Positions 35,857 through 46,657 of a stretch of 64,000 nt of DNA are shown piece after piece. The translations under genes and the position numbers were made by a program. The DNA lies in the NCBI RefSeq assembly GCF_014647855.1, contig NZ_BMPZ01000003.1:434001-498000 (forward strand), read 5' to 3'. This DNA is from Shewanella gelidii. Its GTDB lineage: Bacteria > Pseudomonadota > Gammaproteobacteria > Enterobacterales > Shewanellaceae. The notes under the pieces are model-generated. The model was given only the letters and a program-made list of their open reading frames with translations. It had not been told where the DNA came from and did no database searches. Every line of letters starts with the position of its first letter. Position 1 is the first letter of the stretch.

Positions 35857-37911
35857 CTACCAGATTTTTACGCGATCTTCAGGTGACAAATACATTGCAT
35901 CACCTTCTTTCAACTCAAACGCTTCATAAAACGCTGGAATATTCCGTGGTGTTCCCATTGCTCTGAAATGGCTTGGCGAATGAGAATCCGTCAATAAACG
36001 GCGACCCAACTCTTCATCACGGTAATTTCGACGCCATACTTGCGACCAACCCACAAACAAGCGCTGCTCAGCCGTCAAACCATCAAGCACTGGAGCCGGC
36101 TGGCCATTCAAGCTGAGTTGGTAAGATCTCGCTGCAACCGTTAAGCCACCCAAGTCACCAATGTTTTCACCTAAGGTTAAATCACCGTTAACAAAGCGTC
36201 CCGGTAACGCTTCATATTTAGCATATTGTGCAGACAACTTCGCACCACGCTTTTTAAACTCTTCGCGGTCTTTATCTGACCACCAGTTTCGCAAGTTACC
36301 ATCACCATCATATTTGGCACCCTGATCATCAAAACCATGACTGATTTCATGGCCAATCACAGCGCCGATACCACCGTAGTTCACTGCATCATCAGCATCC
36401 ATATTGAAAAATGGTGGCTGTAAGATTGCTGCTGGGAACACAATTTCATTGTTTACAGGGCTATAGTATGCATTTACTGTTTGCGGCGTCATATGCCACT
36501 CGGTACGGTCAATCGGTTTACCGAGCTTATCAAGCATGCCTTGATACTCAAACTGGGCATAACGTTGGTAGTTACCCACCAAATCATCCGCTTGAATCGT
36601 CAGACCACTATAGTCTTTCCATTTGTCTGGGTAGCCAATTTTATAAGTAAACTTAGATAACTTTTCTTGTGCTGCCACCTTCGTTTCCGGTGTCATCCAC
36701 TCAAGCTCATTGATGCTAACTTCAAAGCCCTTAATTAGATTTTGAATCATGGTTTCCATACGTGCTTTCGCTTCGGGTTTGAAGTTACGTTTCACGTATT
36801 CAATACCCACGATTTCACCAATCACTTGGTCGGCAGCATCAACCGCTTTTTTCCAACGCGGAGATTGCTCTTTCACACCTTTCAGGCGCGTGCCATGGAA
36901 AGCAAAATTGAGATCGACAAAATCTTTGCTCAGTAACTCAGCGTAGTTATCAACCACATGGAAAGCTAAGTAATCTTGCCAAGCGGCTAAAGGGAATTGA
37001 TCAAACTGTTGACCAAACTTCTCAAGGAATGATGGCTGACGAACAATGACTTCTTGAACGTTTTGCATGCCCGCAGCTTTAGCAAACTGTTCTAAATTAA
37101 ACCCACCCAACAGTTGCTGGAGCGCTTGCACGTCCATTTTATTGTAACTCTTATTGGCATCGCGAGATTCAACGCGACTCCATTGGCTCTGCGCTAAAAA
37201 CTTCTCTACTTTCGCAACATTTTTGGCTGCGCGTTGCGGCTGCTCATAACCAGCAAGCGTCATCACATCGGTAATATAGGCAACCATCGCCTCACGGTTT
37301 CCGACAAACTTCGCATCATCTTTTAAGTAATAATCTCTATCTGGCAGCGTCAGACCTGACTGATAGAAATACACACCATACTGGCTTGAGTTTTTAGCAT
37401 CATTGTTGACATAGAAACCAAAAGGCATGCTCGTGCCACTGGTTAATAACTCACCCATAAGTGACGCAATTTTATCGTGGCTCTTGGCACTGGCAATCGA
37501 CTGTAACTGCTGACTCAGTGGTGTCACACCCAGTTGCTCAAGCTTTTCAGTGTTCATATAACTTGCATAGAAGTCACCGACCTTTTGCTCGCTTGAACCA
37601 TCGACTTTGCCAGATTTTGCGGCAGCTTCTTCAATAATTGTCCGCAATGAGTTCTGGCTGCGCTCGTAGAGCACACTAAATGCACCATAATTTGATTTGT
37701 CGGCCGGAATTGGCGTATTAGCGAGCCACTTGCCATTCACGCTATAATAGAAGTCATCTTGGTGGCGTACTTGATGGTCAAAATTCTCCAGTTCAATACC
37801 AGAGCTCATAGCTGCTTGTGCCGTTAGTGCTTTGTCTGCGTCACTCGTGCTGCACGCCGCAAGGCCTAGGCTCAAGGCTATACCCAGAGCAAGTGTGCTT
37901 ACTTTTTTCAT
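35857..37911 (-). CDS. M13 (neprilysin-like) zinc metallopeptidase, lipoprotein
   Basis: A 684-residue lipoprotein from the chosen ATG: signal peptide with lipobox LAAC (Cys20), a long helical M13 N-domain, and a catalytic C-domain. It has NAYYSPVNNEIVFPA, the zinc site HEISH in GHEISHGFDDQG, and ENIGDLGG with the third ligand. The terminal region has VDGDFRA-like SHSPSHFRAMGTPRN and ends in VKIW, as M13 enzymes do. It probably cleaves oligopeptides in the periplasm. The frame opens eight codons earlier (37935), but the ATG at 37911 starts the basic region of the signal peptide. Confidence 0.92.
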   Translation of the reverse strand: MKKVSTLALGIALSLGLAACSTSDADKALTAQAAMSSGIELENFDHQVRHQDDFYYSVNGKWLANTPIPADKSNYGAFSVLYERSQNSLRTIIEEAAAKSGKVDGSSEQKVGDFYASYMNTEKLEQLGVTPLSQQLQSIASAKSHDKIASLMGELLTSGTSMPFGFYVNNDAKNSSQYGVYFYQSGLTLPDRDYYLKDDAKFVGNREAMVAYITDVMTLAGYEQPQRAAKNVAKVEKFLAQSQWSRVESRDANKSYNKMDVQALQQLLGGFNLEQFAKAAGMQNVQEVIVRQPSFLEKFGQQFDQFPLAAWQDYLAFHVVDNYAELLSKDFVDLNFAFHGTRLKGVKEQSPRWKKAVDAADQVIGEIVGIEYVKRNFKPEAKARMETMIQNLIKGFEVSINELEWMTPETKVAAQEKLSKFTYKIGYPDKWKDYSGLTIQADDLVGNYQRYAQFEYQGMLDKLGKPIDRTEWHMTPQTVNAYYSPVNNEIVFPAAILQPPFFNMDADDAVNYGGIGAVIGHEISHGFDDQGAKYDGDGNLRNWWSDKDREEFKKRGAKLSAQYAKYEALPGRFVNGDLTLGENIGDLGGLTVAARSYQLSLNGQPAPVLDGLTAEQRLFVGWSQVWRRNYRDEELGRRLLTDSHSPSHFRAMGTPRNIPAFYEAFELKEGDAMYLSPEDRVKIW

Positions 37912-38071
37912 GATGATCCCAATTCCTTGTATCAATAGGCTTAGATTTAACCCGACAAGTTACCAATACTCAGAGCATTGCTACAGAGCAAATTTGTAAA
38001 TGGATATGAACTTTGTGATTTTTTCTGGGGGCTTTAGCACCTATAAGTGCCAGCCCCCGTACGACGGGAAT

Positions 38072-40351
38072 TTAAAAATTCTTACCAATAAACAGATAGA
38101 AGGTTCGTTCACCATCATCTGATGCACCAATACCGAGTGCCGCAGGACCAAGGTCTGTATCCGTTCCTAGGTACAAACTACCAGCATAAATCAAATCATT
38201 AAATGCGATATCATCGCGATCAATCCACACGTTACCGGCCTCAATACTCCCCCCGAGATACAGTGGATAATCCGTCATTCCCAATACACTCCGGCCCAAA
38301 TCATATTGATAAATAAATGCACCAAAAGCTTTGTGATTTCCGGCTAATGAGTCTTTGTGATAACCAGATAGATTCAGAAAACCACCAAGCTCAGAGACAT
38401 GCGTGGTTGCCAGCTTATCTTTTTCTAACGTTGCATAGGATGCCTTCCCAACAAACGCATGGTTACCAAGGCTTAATGCGCCTTTCCAGTTTGCTTCAAT
38501 AAGCCAAGTATACTCAGGTTCATATCCGACAAAGTCGTGAAAATCTTCCTTAATTAAATAGGTATCAATGGTGATCCGACGACCATCCGTAGGGAAGTTG
38601 ATGCTATTTAAACTATCAAAACCAAAGCGGAAATAGGCGCCTTTAGATTTAAAGTCAACATCCGTTGCCAAGATTGCATCATTAGAAATCGCGCCCTCCT
38701 CAGCAATGACACCAAACTCAATCATTCCCTGACGCGTGTAGTTCACCCCCAAACCGAGCTCAACAGAATGGGTTTCTTTATCAAGCTCAAAAACCAAATT
38801 ATTGTCTTCATCGAAGTAGTCCCAGTTATCAATTTCAAATTGATATCTAGCTTTCACAAAAAATAATTGGTCTAAGTCTAACGGTTGGTAAAACTCTGTC
38901 GCGAGTACTTTTTCAAACCCCATTTTAAGTTCGCTACGCCACTCACCCCCGGTCTTTGTTAAATCCGTGAGAGTGTAAGCGACATCCAGCGTCACTGCAG
39001 AATCCAGGGTAAAGTCATCCTCCCAACTAAAACCAACTTCGAAGTAGTTCGGTCCCCAGGATTTCGCTTTGGTCGTGACCTCTAATATTCGCCCTTTCTG
39101 GGTATCGACAAATTCAGCATCTACTCGCTCAAATTTATCAAGTGCATACAATTGATTGATTGCAGCATCCAGCAGCTGTGTATCCACCACTTGTCCCGGC
39201 TTAATATCTAAAGATTCGCGAATTAAGCTCTCACCCACTTTTGAGTCATTGTTTAATACCACATCAACGATTGGCCGATCGATCTGGCGCAACCATGCAA
39301 GGCTCTTTGCTTGTTTTTGTTGCAGATAAGCTTGGTACTCCGATTCACTCAAGCTAAAGTCTTTTAATCGCGTGAGGTGGAGATTTGCAGCTTCTACGCC
39401 TAAAGGAAAGGCAATGGGCATGATAGAGAAGTCTGTAGTGCTTAAGTCATCAATTTGTGGGCGGATCAAAATATCATGCTCAGTGAGCAGTAGCTTCTGC
39501 CGGTCAGAACTAGCATTAGTCAACATAGTCGAAAGTTGATCTAACACAGCAAGTGCACTATTCAATTTATCTTTGTTGACCAACGGCGAGCCAATATCGA
39601 CCGCAATGATAATATCCGCGCCCATTCCCTTAACGACGTCAATCGGTATGTTATTGGCGATTCCGCCATCCACCAACAACTTGCCATCAATTTGTGCAGG
39701 CTGAAGTGCTGCAGGAACGGTCGCAGAAGCCTGCATCGCACTCACAATGCTGCCATTGTTGAGGATGACTGCGTGACTGGTTTCTAGATCCGTAGCTACG
39801 GCTCGGTAAGGAATTGCGAGCTCGTCAAAGTGGCCAAATTGCTGCACTAGATCGGTAGACTTTCGCAATAATTGCGACATGGTTTGCCCGCGTAATAAAC
39901 CACTTGGCGTTTTTAGCTCTCCTTCGCTATAGCCAATATCTATTGGGATATTATATTGATCGCGTTTTTGCTTATCTCGAAAGGTCAGCGCCTCACGCGC
40001 AATAGTATCGGAATAGCCTTGGCTCCAATCAATACCAAGCATGATAGCCTCTAACTCGGTAGCGCTATAACCAAGAGCATACATACCACCAACATAGGCA
40101 CCAATACTCGTGCCAGCTATATAATCAACCGGTATGCGATGCTGCTCCAAAACTTGAAGCACGCCAACATGCGCAGCCCCTTTCGCACCACCACCACTTA
40201 AAACTAAACCAATTTTAGGTCGCTGATTTGCCTGCGTTCCTGGCATCGATTGCGTATAAACCTGCGCCAATCGCTCAGACGAAGTATCCTTCTGAGCTTG
40301 TACAGAAAGAGGGAAACCTAAGAAAAGAGTAAAAAGAAGTGCTCGTATCAT
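38072..40351 (-). CDS. Patatin-like phospholipase with POTRA and outer-membrane barrel (PlpD-like, type Vd)
   Basis: A 759-residue protein with a signal peptide (about 1-19) and a patatin domain (about 45-330). The oxyanion motif is GGGAKG, the nucleophile is Ser82 in GTSIG, and catalytic Asp228 is in VDGG. A POTRA-like domain follows (about 355-430), and a 16-strand-type beta barrel closes with FYLFIGKNF, a terminal Phe as in barrels. This architecture is that of type Vd autotransporters such as PlpD, which export a lipase domain to the surface. It lies 66 bp downstream of the large sensor gene in the same direction and may be co-expressed. Confidence 0.88.
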   Translation of the reverse strand: MIRALLFTLFLGFPLSVQAQKDTSSERLAQVYTQSMPGTQANQRPKIGLVLSGGGAKGAAHVGVLQVLEQHRIPVDYIAGTSIGAYVGGMYALGYSATELEAIMLGIDWSQGYSDTIAREALTFRDKQKRDQYNIPIDIGYSEGELKTPSGLLRGQTMSQLLRKSTDLVQQFGHFDELAIPYRAVATDLETSHAVILNNGSIVSAMQASATVPAALQPAQIDGKLLVDGGIANNIPIDVVKGMGADIIIAVDIGSPLVNKDKLNSALAVLDQLSTMLTNASSDRQKLLLTEHDILIRPQIDDLSTTDFSIMPIAFPLGVEAANLHLTRLKDFSLSESEYQAYLQQKQAKSLAWLRQIDRPIVDVVLNNDSKVGESLIRESLDIKPGQVVDTQLLDAAINQLYALDKFERVDAEFVDTQKGRILEVTTKAKSWGPNYFEVGFSWEDDFTLDSAVTLDVAYTLTDLTKTGGEWRSELKMGFEKVLATEFYQPLDLDQLFFVKARYQFEIDNWDYFDEDNNLVFELDKETHSVELGLGVNYTRQGMIEFGVIAEEGAISNDAILATDVDFKSKGAYFRFGFDSLNSINFPTDGRRITIDTYLIKEDFHDFVGYEPEYTWLIEANWKGALSLGNHAFVGKASYATLEKDKLATTHVSELGGFLNLSGYHKDSLAGNHKAFGAFIYQYDLGRSVLGMTDYPLYLGGSIEAGNVWIDRDDIAFNDLIYAGSLYLGTDTDLGPAALGIGASDDGERTFYLFIGKNF

Positions 40352-40417
40352 TGCCAGTTCATTTTATTTGAATGCGCCAAGTTGCTGCGCATTCTAACAA
40401 AAAATCTACATTAGTGG

Positions 40418-43400
40418 TCAGTAATCGAGCTTTTGTTCCATATATTGCTGCATTGCTACGTGTGGTAATGGTTTGGAGAAATAATATCCTTGTATCACAG
40501 AGCAACCGCGCTCAAAAACTTGTTCCAACTGTTCTTGTGTTTCCACACCTTCCGCAACAACATCCATTTTCAGGTGTCGAGCCAACTCAATAATACTGCT
40601 GACTATCGCCTGATCAGTAGCGCTATGGGCTAGATTAATTAAAAACGAACGATCAATCTTCAATGTATCAACTTCAAACTGACTCAAATAAGCAAGGGAC
40701 GAATAGCCAGTGCCAAAATCATCGATCGCTACCGAGATGCCAAGCTGCTTTAGCGCTTTTAGATGAGATCGGGCAACATGCAACTCTTTCATCAACACGC
40801 CTTCTGTAATTTCTAAACAAAGCATCTGCTTCGGCATCTGCGTCGCTTCCAACACCTGCTGTATATCTGCCACGAAATTGGCCTGCCTAAAATGAACCGC
40901 AGAGATATTAATTGAGAGTTTAAACGCTTGTTGAGTGCGTTGAGACCAGAGCGCACCTTGACGACAAGCTTGCTGCAGTACCCAATGCTCGATTTCTAAT
41001 ATCAAGCCGCAGCCCTCTGCAACACCGATGAATATATCAGGGCGAATATAACCATCAATTGGATGCTTCCAACGAATCAGTGCTTCCATACCGACCAAGG
41101 TTTCACCCTGCTCAATATCAATTTGCGGTTGATAATGCAGCTCAAATTCATTTCGTTCGATGGCTTTGCGTAAATCTGCTTCTAATCGTAAATGATACAA
41201 AGCTTCTTCATTGCGTTCAGATGAGTAATATTGGAAGTTTCCGCGACCTTCATCTTTTGCATGATACATGGCCAAGTCGGCGTTTTTGATGAGCCCCTCA
41301 GAGCTTCTTGCATCATCAGGAAAAATACTAATTCCGATACTTGTTGAAATATGAAATTCGCGACCAAAGAGCTCAAACGGCTCGAGAAATTGCGCCAATA
41401 TTCGCTCTGCTAAATGGTTTATTTTATCCAAATCATCGGCATGATTGGCCAAAATCACAAACTCATCTCCACCAAACCGGCACAAAGCCTGTTCATGCCC
41501 AATACAATGCTGTAATCGAGCAGAGGCCTCCATCAAAAGCGCATCCCCCATGCCATGACCAAAGGAGTCATTTACATGTTTAAACCTGTCTAAGTCCAAG
41601 AATAAAAGAGCCAATTTCTGATGGGATTCTTGAGCTTCATGAATTGACAGCTTCAAGTGCTCGCTAAAAGCAGAGCGATTGATCAACCCGGTCAGCACAT
41701 CATGATTGGCAAGACGTCGTAGATTTGCTTCATGCACCTTACGCTCAGTAATATCAGAAAATACCACCACATAATTTTTTAGCTTATTGCGATGACCGCG
41801 CATAACTGAAATATTGAGCCAAACAGGACAAGGTTCAAACGTTTTCTGGCACAATACTGATTGTTCACCCGTCCACGAATCTTTACCAGATAATAGCTGC
41901 ATCACTTCATCGGAACTCACATGCCCTTTGCACACCAGCTCTGAGAAAAAGTGCTGTTTAAGTTGTTCTTTATCCAGACCAAGAATCTTTTCAGCTGCGG
42001 CATTGGCCACTTGAATTCGCTCATTCGCATCTAAAATAAGCACCCCTTCCGTGGTGTTGCCAAAGGCTTGCGCCAATAGGCTCACTTCGCTTTCTAAAGT
42101 GCGCTGCACTGTGACATCACTATAAATCCCTGCCACACGCTGAAATGTTCCCGTTTTTGGATGCACATCAACTGGACTTCCTTTCACCCGAAGCCAGCGC
42201 CAGTCTAGCCCTTCAATACGAAAGCGATACTCTTCATCAAATCGGTCGACTTCCCCTTGAATCAGCTTTTGCCAAGCTTGATTCACCCGCTCTCGGTCAC
42301 TTGGGTGGATGGGGAGAGCATCTAGGGTTGAAATGATTTTGTCATTTGGAGTTTCCAAAACCCCGCTGCGATTATCCAGCTGTAATACGTCGGTTTGACG
42401 ATCCCATTCCCACAGATCAGAGTCGCTCCCTTTGAGTGATTGTCTCAATCGCTGATCACTTTCCGTTAGCGCCGTGTTTATTCGCTGAAATCGTGTGACT
42501 CGGCGCTTGCGATTCCATGCAACCATATAAATGACACCGATCACCCACAGGATAACCATCAACTTAAATAGTCGGCTTTGCCACCAGTGTTGATCAACTT
42601 GAAAAGGGAATGAAAACGGCTCTGTTTGCCATACACCATGGCGCAAACTCAGCACGTCAAGGGTATAGTGGCCCGCGGTCAAGCCGGAGAAATTAACCTG
42701 AGATTGTCCCTCTAATGCTAAATACTTCATCTCACTTGAGTCACCTGGCCGGCGAATTCGATATTTGAGTTTTAAAGGTGCATCATTTAAATAATCAAAG
42801 TTAGATAACTGAAAGCTGATCATCTTGGCATCGGGCGCGACCCGCTTTAGCCTTTCAGGAACGAGATATACATCGGTATCATGTTCAAAGTAAACCGCAA
42901 TAGACTCTAATACGATGCCACGACTTGGAATACGATTAGTTAACGTATGCATGTCAAGAAGCATGGCGCCATCGGGAGTCCCCACATATAAACCTTTTTC
43001 GGGGGCGTAATATACAGCGCCTTCATTCAGCTCATTCCCGATGAGACCATCGGCTTGCGAAACCACAATCACACCACCTGTGTCCTCATCGAGCCGAACA
43101 ATACTGCTATCGCAACCGATCAACGTATAGGTTGGCGTCCTTTCAAAAAAGTAGATGGCACCACATTCTTCATTCCATTGACCTCGAACCTCACGAAATT
43201 CATCCGAAGCAATATCAAACTCAACCACGCCCTGCTGACCCGTCCCCAACCAGAGCTTGCCCGGTTTGGGCTCAATGATTTGGCTAATGGTTGCAAGTTT
43301 GCCGTTGAGGGCATTCGACAAGGGTTGCGCGTAAAACGCCCCATCTTCTTGTATATGTCCAAACAGGAATTCACCTGCTACCCAAAATGTTCCCGAGCTA

Positions 43401-44890
43401 TCTCTAAACATTGAGTTAATGTTCAAAGGCTTGTTACTCCCATCAACTCTGTAGGTCTGCATAAGTTGTGGTGCCAGCATGCCCGGCTGCCAGTAAAATA
43501 ATTGATCGTAGGTTGCAAACCAGATGCGCCCTTCAATCATTGGATCTTGATAACTGTTGTATATCGCTTGCAACTCTAAAGAGCTTTGCCCCCCAGCCCA
43601 ACTCGAAAAGCGTTGTGACTTGCTATTCTTCTTGTGAATCACATACAAGCCATTGGTCGTCGAAATCAGCAGGTGCTCATCATCTAACGGGTCAATTTTA
43701 TAAACGCTATCGTTCAGCTCTAGATCTGCAATGATGACTGGCTGTGAGCGCCGTAGCGCTTGATCCACCTTAACGACTCCGCCATCGGTCCCTAGCCACA
43801 CATCATTTTCTTCTGCGTAAATACTCCAAACAACTTCATTACCGATATAGTAGGGCGGCAGGTTATCCATAGTTGCCAATAAAAAATCGGGTGGCAAGGT
43901 TAATACAGCGATCCCATCACCGGCGCCGCCAACCCAAACTAAACCTTCTGCAGTGATACTAATATCGGTCACATATTCTATGTCTGCACGCTGTTTTAAT
44001 GTTTGTTGGTATGAATTGAGAACACGCGTCTGTGGCGACCAATGCAATAACCCAGATCGCCCCGCTAACCATAAGTTATGTTCGTCATCCTCTTGAATTG
44101 TAGACAGATAGAAAGGTAACTCCTCAATTCGTTGAACCTCCCAGTTATCCGTCGCAATTTGGAATAGACCTTCACTTGAAGTAACCCAGACGCGCAGAAG
44201 TGAATCCTGATAGACCTGTTTCACATGACCAAATTCAGCTTGCCATGGCACTGCTTGGATAAGTGCACCATTTAACTGTCGCAATTCAATATGGGCTTCA
44301 TTCGCAATCAGAAGATGACCATTGCTCAGTAACTGCATGGTATCGAAATTTTGGCCGGTTTGAGGTATTAATGTTGCGAGATCGGTTAGGGTTTTATCTT
44401 TGATGGATAGCGCTTGTAGTTCGCCACTGTAACTCAGGAGCAGTAACGTATCAGCATCTAAGCGTGCGTGATCGGCGAGCCCAGAAGCTTGAAAATGAGG
44501 GAAAAGTTCAGGAGTACCAAATTCAGTAAAAGTATTGGAATAGATGTTGTAGAGATAAAGGTTTGTGTAACTGCCAATAAGTAAGTTTTCTTTATCAATG
44601 TTAATCACGTGAGTAATATAGTCATCACTCACAAGTGCTTTTGAACCCACTTTATCTACGCGACGGATTTTCTCGTTACTGACTCGGTATAGGCCTTGCT
44701 CTGTCGCGACCCAAACAAAGCCAAGCGTATCAAAACTGATGTCATTGATGGTCGTGTTGCCCAGCCCATCTTTGAGCGTGAAGACCCTTTTTACAATATC
44801 GTCTGCTGAAGCTGCAGCGCAGAGCCACACCATGCATAACAAAATGAAAAAATGAAAAAATCTTGCAACTCGACCCATAGATACGACCAA
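40418..44890 (-). CDS. Giant sensor: periplasmic propeller, PAS, GGDEF and EAL
   Basis: A 1490-residue membrane protein: signal sequence (about 10-28), two-component-regulator propeller repeats (about 35-660, e.g. GFVWVATEQGLYR), a Y_Y_Y domain (about 690-770), one membrane helix (about 775-797), two PAS domains with PAC (about 820-1060), GGDEF (intact, near 1140) and EAL (EAL near 1268, with INISAVHF, LEITEG, IDDFGTG and LKIDRSF). Both cyclase and phosphodiesterase motifs look intact. Reg_prop sensors often detect polysaccharide-derived ligands, but the ligand here is unknown. A TTG start at 44890 has AGGGGA upstream; ATG 44878 is an alternative. The patatin gene follows. Confidence 0.92.
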   Translation of the reverse strand: MVVSMGRVARFFHFFILLCMVWLCAAASADDIVKRVFTLKDGLGNTTINDISFDTLGFVWVATEQGLYRVSNEKIRRVDKVGSKALVSDDYITHVINIDKENLLIGSYTNLYLYNIYSNTFTEFGTPELFPHFQASGLADHARLDADTLLLLSYSGELQALSIKDKTLTDLATLIPQTGQNFDTMQLLSNGHLLIANEAHIELRQLNGALIQAVPWQAEFGHVKQVYQDSLLRVWVTSSEGLFQIATDNWEVQRIEELPFYLSTIQEDDEHNLWLAGRSGLLHWSPQTRVLNSYQQTLKQRADIEYVTDISITAEGLVWVGGAGDGIAVLTLPPDFLLATMDNLPPYYIGNEVVWSIYAEENDVWLGTDGGVVKVDQALRRSQPVIIADLELNDSVYKIDPLDDEHLLISTTNGLYVIHKKNSKSQRFSSWAGGQSSLELQAIYNSYQDPMIEGRIWFATYDQLFYWQPGMLAPQLMQTYRVDGSNKPLNINSMFRDSSGTFWVAGEFLFGHIQEDGAFYAQPLSNALNGKLATISQIIEPKPGKLWLGTGQQGVVEFDIASDEFREVRGQWNEECGAIYFFERTPTYTLIGCDSSIVRLDEDTGGVIVVSQADGLIGNELNEGAVYYAPEKGLYVGTPDGAMLLDMHTLTNRIPSRGIVLESIAVYFEHDTDVYLVPERLKRVAPDAKMISFQLSNFDYLNDAPLKLKYRIRRPGDSSEMKYLALEGQSQVNFSGLTAGHYTLDVLSLRHGVWQTEPFSFPFQVDQHWWQSRLFKLMVILWVIGVIYMVAWNRKRRVTRFQRINTALTESDQRLRQSLKGSDSDLWEWDRQTDVLQLDNRSGVLETPNDKIISTLDALPIHPSDRERVNQAWQKLIQGEVDRFDEEYRFRIEGLDWRWLRVKGSPVDVHPKTGTFQRVAGIYSDVTVQRTLESEVSLLAQAFGNTTEGVLILDANERIQVANAAAEKILGLDKEQLKQHFFSELVCKGHVSSDEVMQLLSGKDSWTGEQSVLCQKTFEPCPVWLNISVMRGHRNKLKNYVVVFSDITERKVHEANLRRLANHDVLTGLINRSAFSEHLKLSIHEAQESHQKLALLFLDLDRFKHVNDSFGHGMGDALLMEASARLQHCIGHEQALCRFGGDEFVILANHADDLDKINHLAERILAQFLEPFELFGREFHISTSIGISIFPDDARSSEGLIKNADLAMYHAKDEGRGNFQYYSSERNEEALYHLRLEADLRKAIERNEFELHYQPQIDIEQGETLVGMEALIRWKHPIDGYIRPDIFIGVAEGCGLILEIEHWVLQQACRQGALWSQRTQQAFKLSINISAVHFRQANFVADIQQVLEATQMPKQMLCLEITEGVLMKELHVARSHLKALKQLGISVAIDDFGTGYSSLAYLSQFEVDTLKIDRSFLINLAHSATDQAIVSSIIELARHLKMDVVAEGVETQEQLEQVFERGCSVIQGYYFSKPLPHVAMQQYMEQKLDY

Positions 44891-44956
44891 TGATTCCCCT
44901 GCTTTAAAGATATCAGTTCATACAAAACTTGCATGACTAACTTGGCATTTCCCAAA

Positions 44957-44986
44957 TAAAAAAGGTGCTCAAATTGAGCACCTTTT
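44957..44986 (-). terminator. Terminator of lpd
   Basis: A 9-bp core stem (GGTGCTCAA with TTGAGCACC) extends through A/T pairs, with T-runs on both strands. It lies just past the lpd stop and upstream of the sensor gene. Confidence 0.9.
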
Positions 44987-45033
44987 CTGCATTTTGTCTA
45001 TCTCTTCGACTGAGTATATCTCAGCTTGCAAGA

Positions 45034-46461
45034 TTACTTTTTCTTTTTAGCCTTTGGATTTGGCAGATCAGTAATAGAGCCTTCATAGATCTCCGCAGCT
45101 AAACCAACAGACTCATGAAGTGTTGGGTGCGCATGAATTGTCAATGCTAAATCCTCAGCATCACAACCCATCTCAATCGCAAGCCCGATTTCACCCAATA
45201 GCTCGCCACCATTCACACCAACAATCGCACCACCGATAACGCGATGAGATTCTTTATCAAAGATAAGTTTGGTCATTCCTTCGCTTGCATCTGAAGCAAT
45301 TGCACGGCCACTTGCCGCCCAAGGGAAAGTTGCAGTTTCATAAGCAATATCCTGCTCTTTCGCTTCTTTTTCCGTTAAGCCAACCCAAGCAACTTCTGGA
45401 TCTGTATAGGCGATTGAAGGGATCACTTTTGGATCAAAGTAATGCTTCATGCCTGAAATCACTTCCGCAGCGACATGACCTTCATGCACACCTTTGTGCG
45501 CCAACATTGGCTGACCCACAATGTCACCAATCGCAAAGATATTTTGCACGTTGGTACGCATTTGTTTATCAACATTGATGAAACCGCGCTCATCGATATT
45601 TACACCCGCCTTTTCAGCATCGATCGACTTACCATTTGGTGTCCGTCCAATCGCAACAAGCACAGCATCGTAACGAACCGGCTCAGCAGGCGCCTTCTTG
45701 CCTTCCATCGATACGTAAATACCATCTTCTTTCGCTTCAACAGCGGTCACTTTGGTTTCTAGGATCAGATTGAACTTCTTCTTCACTTGCTTGGTGAAGA
45801 TGCGAACCACATCTTTATCAGCCGCAGGAATGACTTGATCGAACATTTCAACCACGTCAATTTCGCTACCGAGCGACGAATATACAGTCCCCATTTCTAG
45901 ACCAATAATGCCGCCACCCATCACCAACAACTTGCCAGGCACTTCTTTGAGTTCTAGAGCGTCAGTTGAATCCCAAATACGTGGGTCTTCATGCGGAATA
46001 AATGGTAACTGGATTGGACGTGAGCCAGCAGCAATAATAGCATGCTCAAAGTGAACGGTTTTGACACCGTCTTCACCTGCAACTTCAATTGTATTTGGCC
46101 CTGTAAATTTACCGTAGCCGTTTACCACATCAACTTTACGCATTTTAGACATGCCGCCTAATCCGCCAGTCAATTGGCCAATCACTTTCTCTTTGAAGCT
46201 ACGTAGTTTATCTAAATCAATTTTTGGCTCACCAAAAACAACGCCATGGTCAGCAACTGTTTTTGCTTCTTCAATCACTTTAGCTACGTGCAATAGAGCT
46301 TTAGAAGGGATACAACCTACATTAAGACAAACACCACCCAAAGTACTAAAGCGCTCAACAATCACAGTATCCAAACCGAGATCCGCTGCGCGAAATGCTG
46401 CAGAGTAACCAGCAGGACCTGCACCTAATACCACTACCTGAGTTTTGATTTCGTTACTCAT
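45034..46461 (-). CDS. lpd: Dihydrolipoamide dehydrogenase (E3)
   Basis: A 475-residue flavoprotein disulfide reductase (E. coli Lpd is 474). It has the FAD-binding GAGPAGYSAA, the redox pair Cys45/Cys50 in GGVCLNVGCIP, an NAD-binding GGGIIGLEMG, FAIGDIVG, and the catalytic His-Glu HAHPTLHES near the C-terminus. It re-oxidises lipoyl groups of pyruvate and 2-oxoglutarate dehydrogenases and the glycine cleavage system. It is downstream of aceF, but a terminator at 46621-46654 and a 196-bp gap indicate that it also has its own promoter. Confidence 0.97.
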   Translation of the reverse strand: MSNEIKTQVVVLGAGPAGYSAAFRAADLGLDTVIVERFSTLGGVCLNVGCIPSKALLHVAKVIEEAKTVADHGVVFGEPKIDLDKLRSFKEKVIGQLTGGLGGMSKMRKVDVVNGYGKFTGPNTIEVAGEDGVKTVHFEHAIIAAGSRPIQLPFIPHEDPRIWDSTDALELKEVPGKLLVMGGGIIGLEMGTVYSSLGSEIDVVEMFDQVIPAADKDVVRIFTKQVKKKFNLILETKVTAVEAKEDGIYVSMEGKKAPAEPVRYDAVLVAIGRTPNGKSIDAEKAGVNIDERGFINVDKQMRTNVQNIFAIGDIVGQPMLAHKGVHEGHVAAEVISGMKHYFDPKVIPSIAYTDPEVAWVGLTEKEAKEQDIAYETATFPWAASGRAIASDASEGMTKLIFDKESHRVIGGAIVGVNGGELLGEIGLAIEMGCDAEDLALTIHAHPTLHESVGLAAEIYEGSITDLPNPKAKKKK

Positions 46462-46620
46462 GTTTTCCTCTAATTCTTTTTATGGAGCTAAAACAAGACT
46501 ATGTTTAGCTCAGAATGTCGCCAGCTAAAGAAATTTGACGTCCCCTAGTTTGGCCGCATTTTAACCTGTGTTTGACACAGATCACAATAACATATCGTCT
46601 AACTTAGAGATCTGACCGTG

Positions 46621-46654
46621 ATAAAAATGGCTGCCCATGAAGAGCAGCCATTTT
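46621..46654 (-). terminator. Terminator between aceF and lpd
   Basis: An 11-bp stem (AAAATGGCTGC with GCAGCCATTTT) with a 9-nt loop and a T-run on the minus strand, directly after the aceF stop. Partial read-through into lpd would let lpd respond to both its own and the operon promoter. Confidence 0.88.
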
Positions 46655-46657
46655 CAA

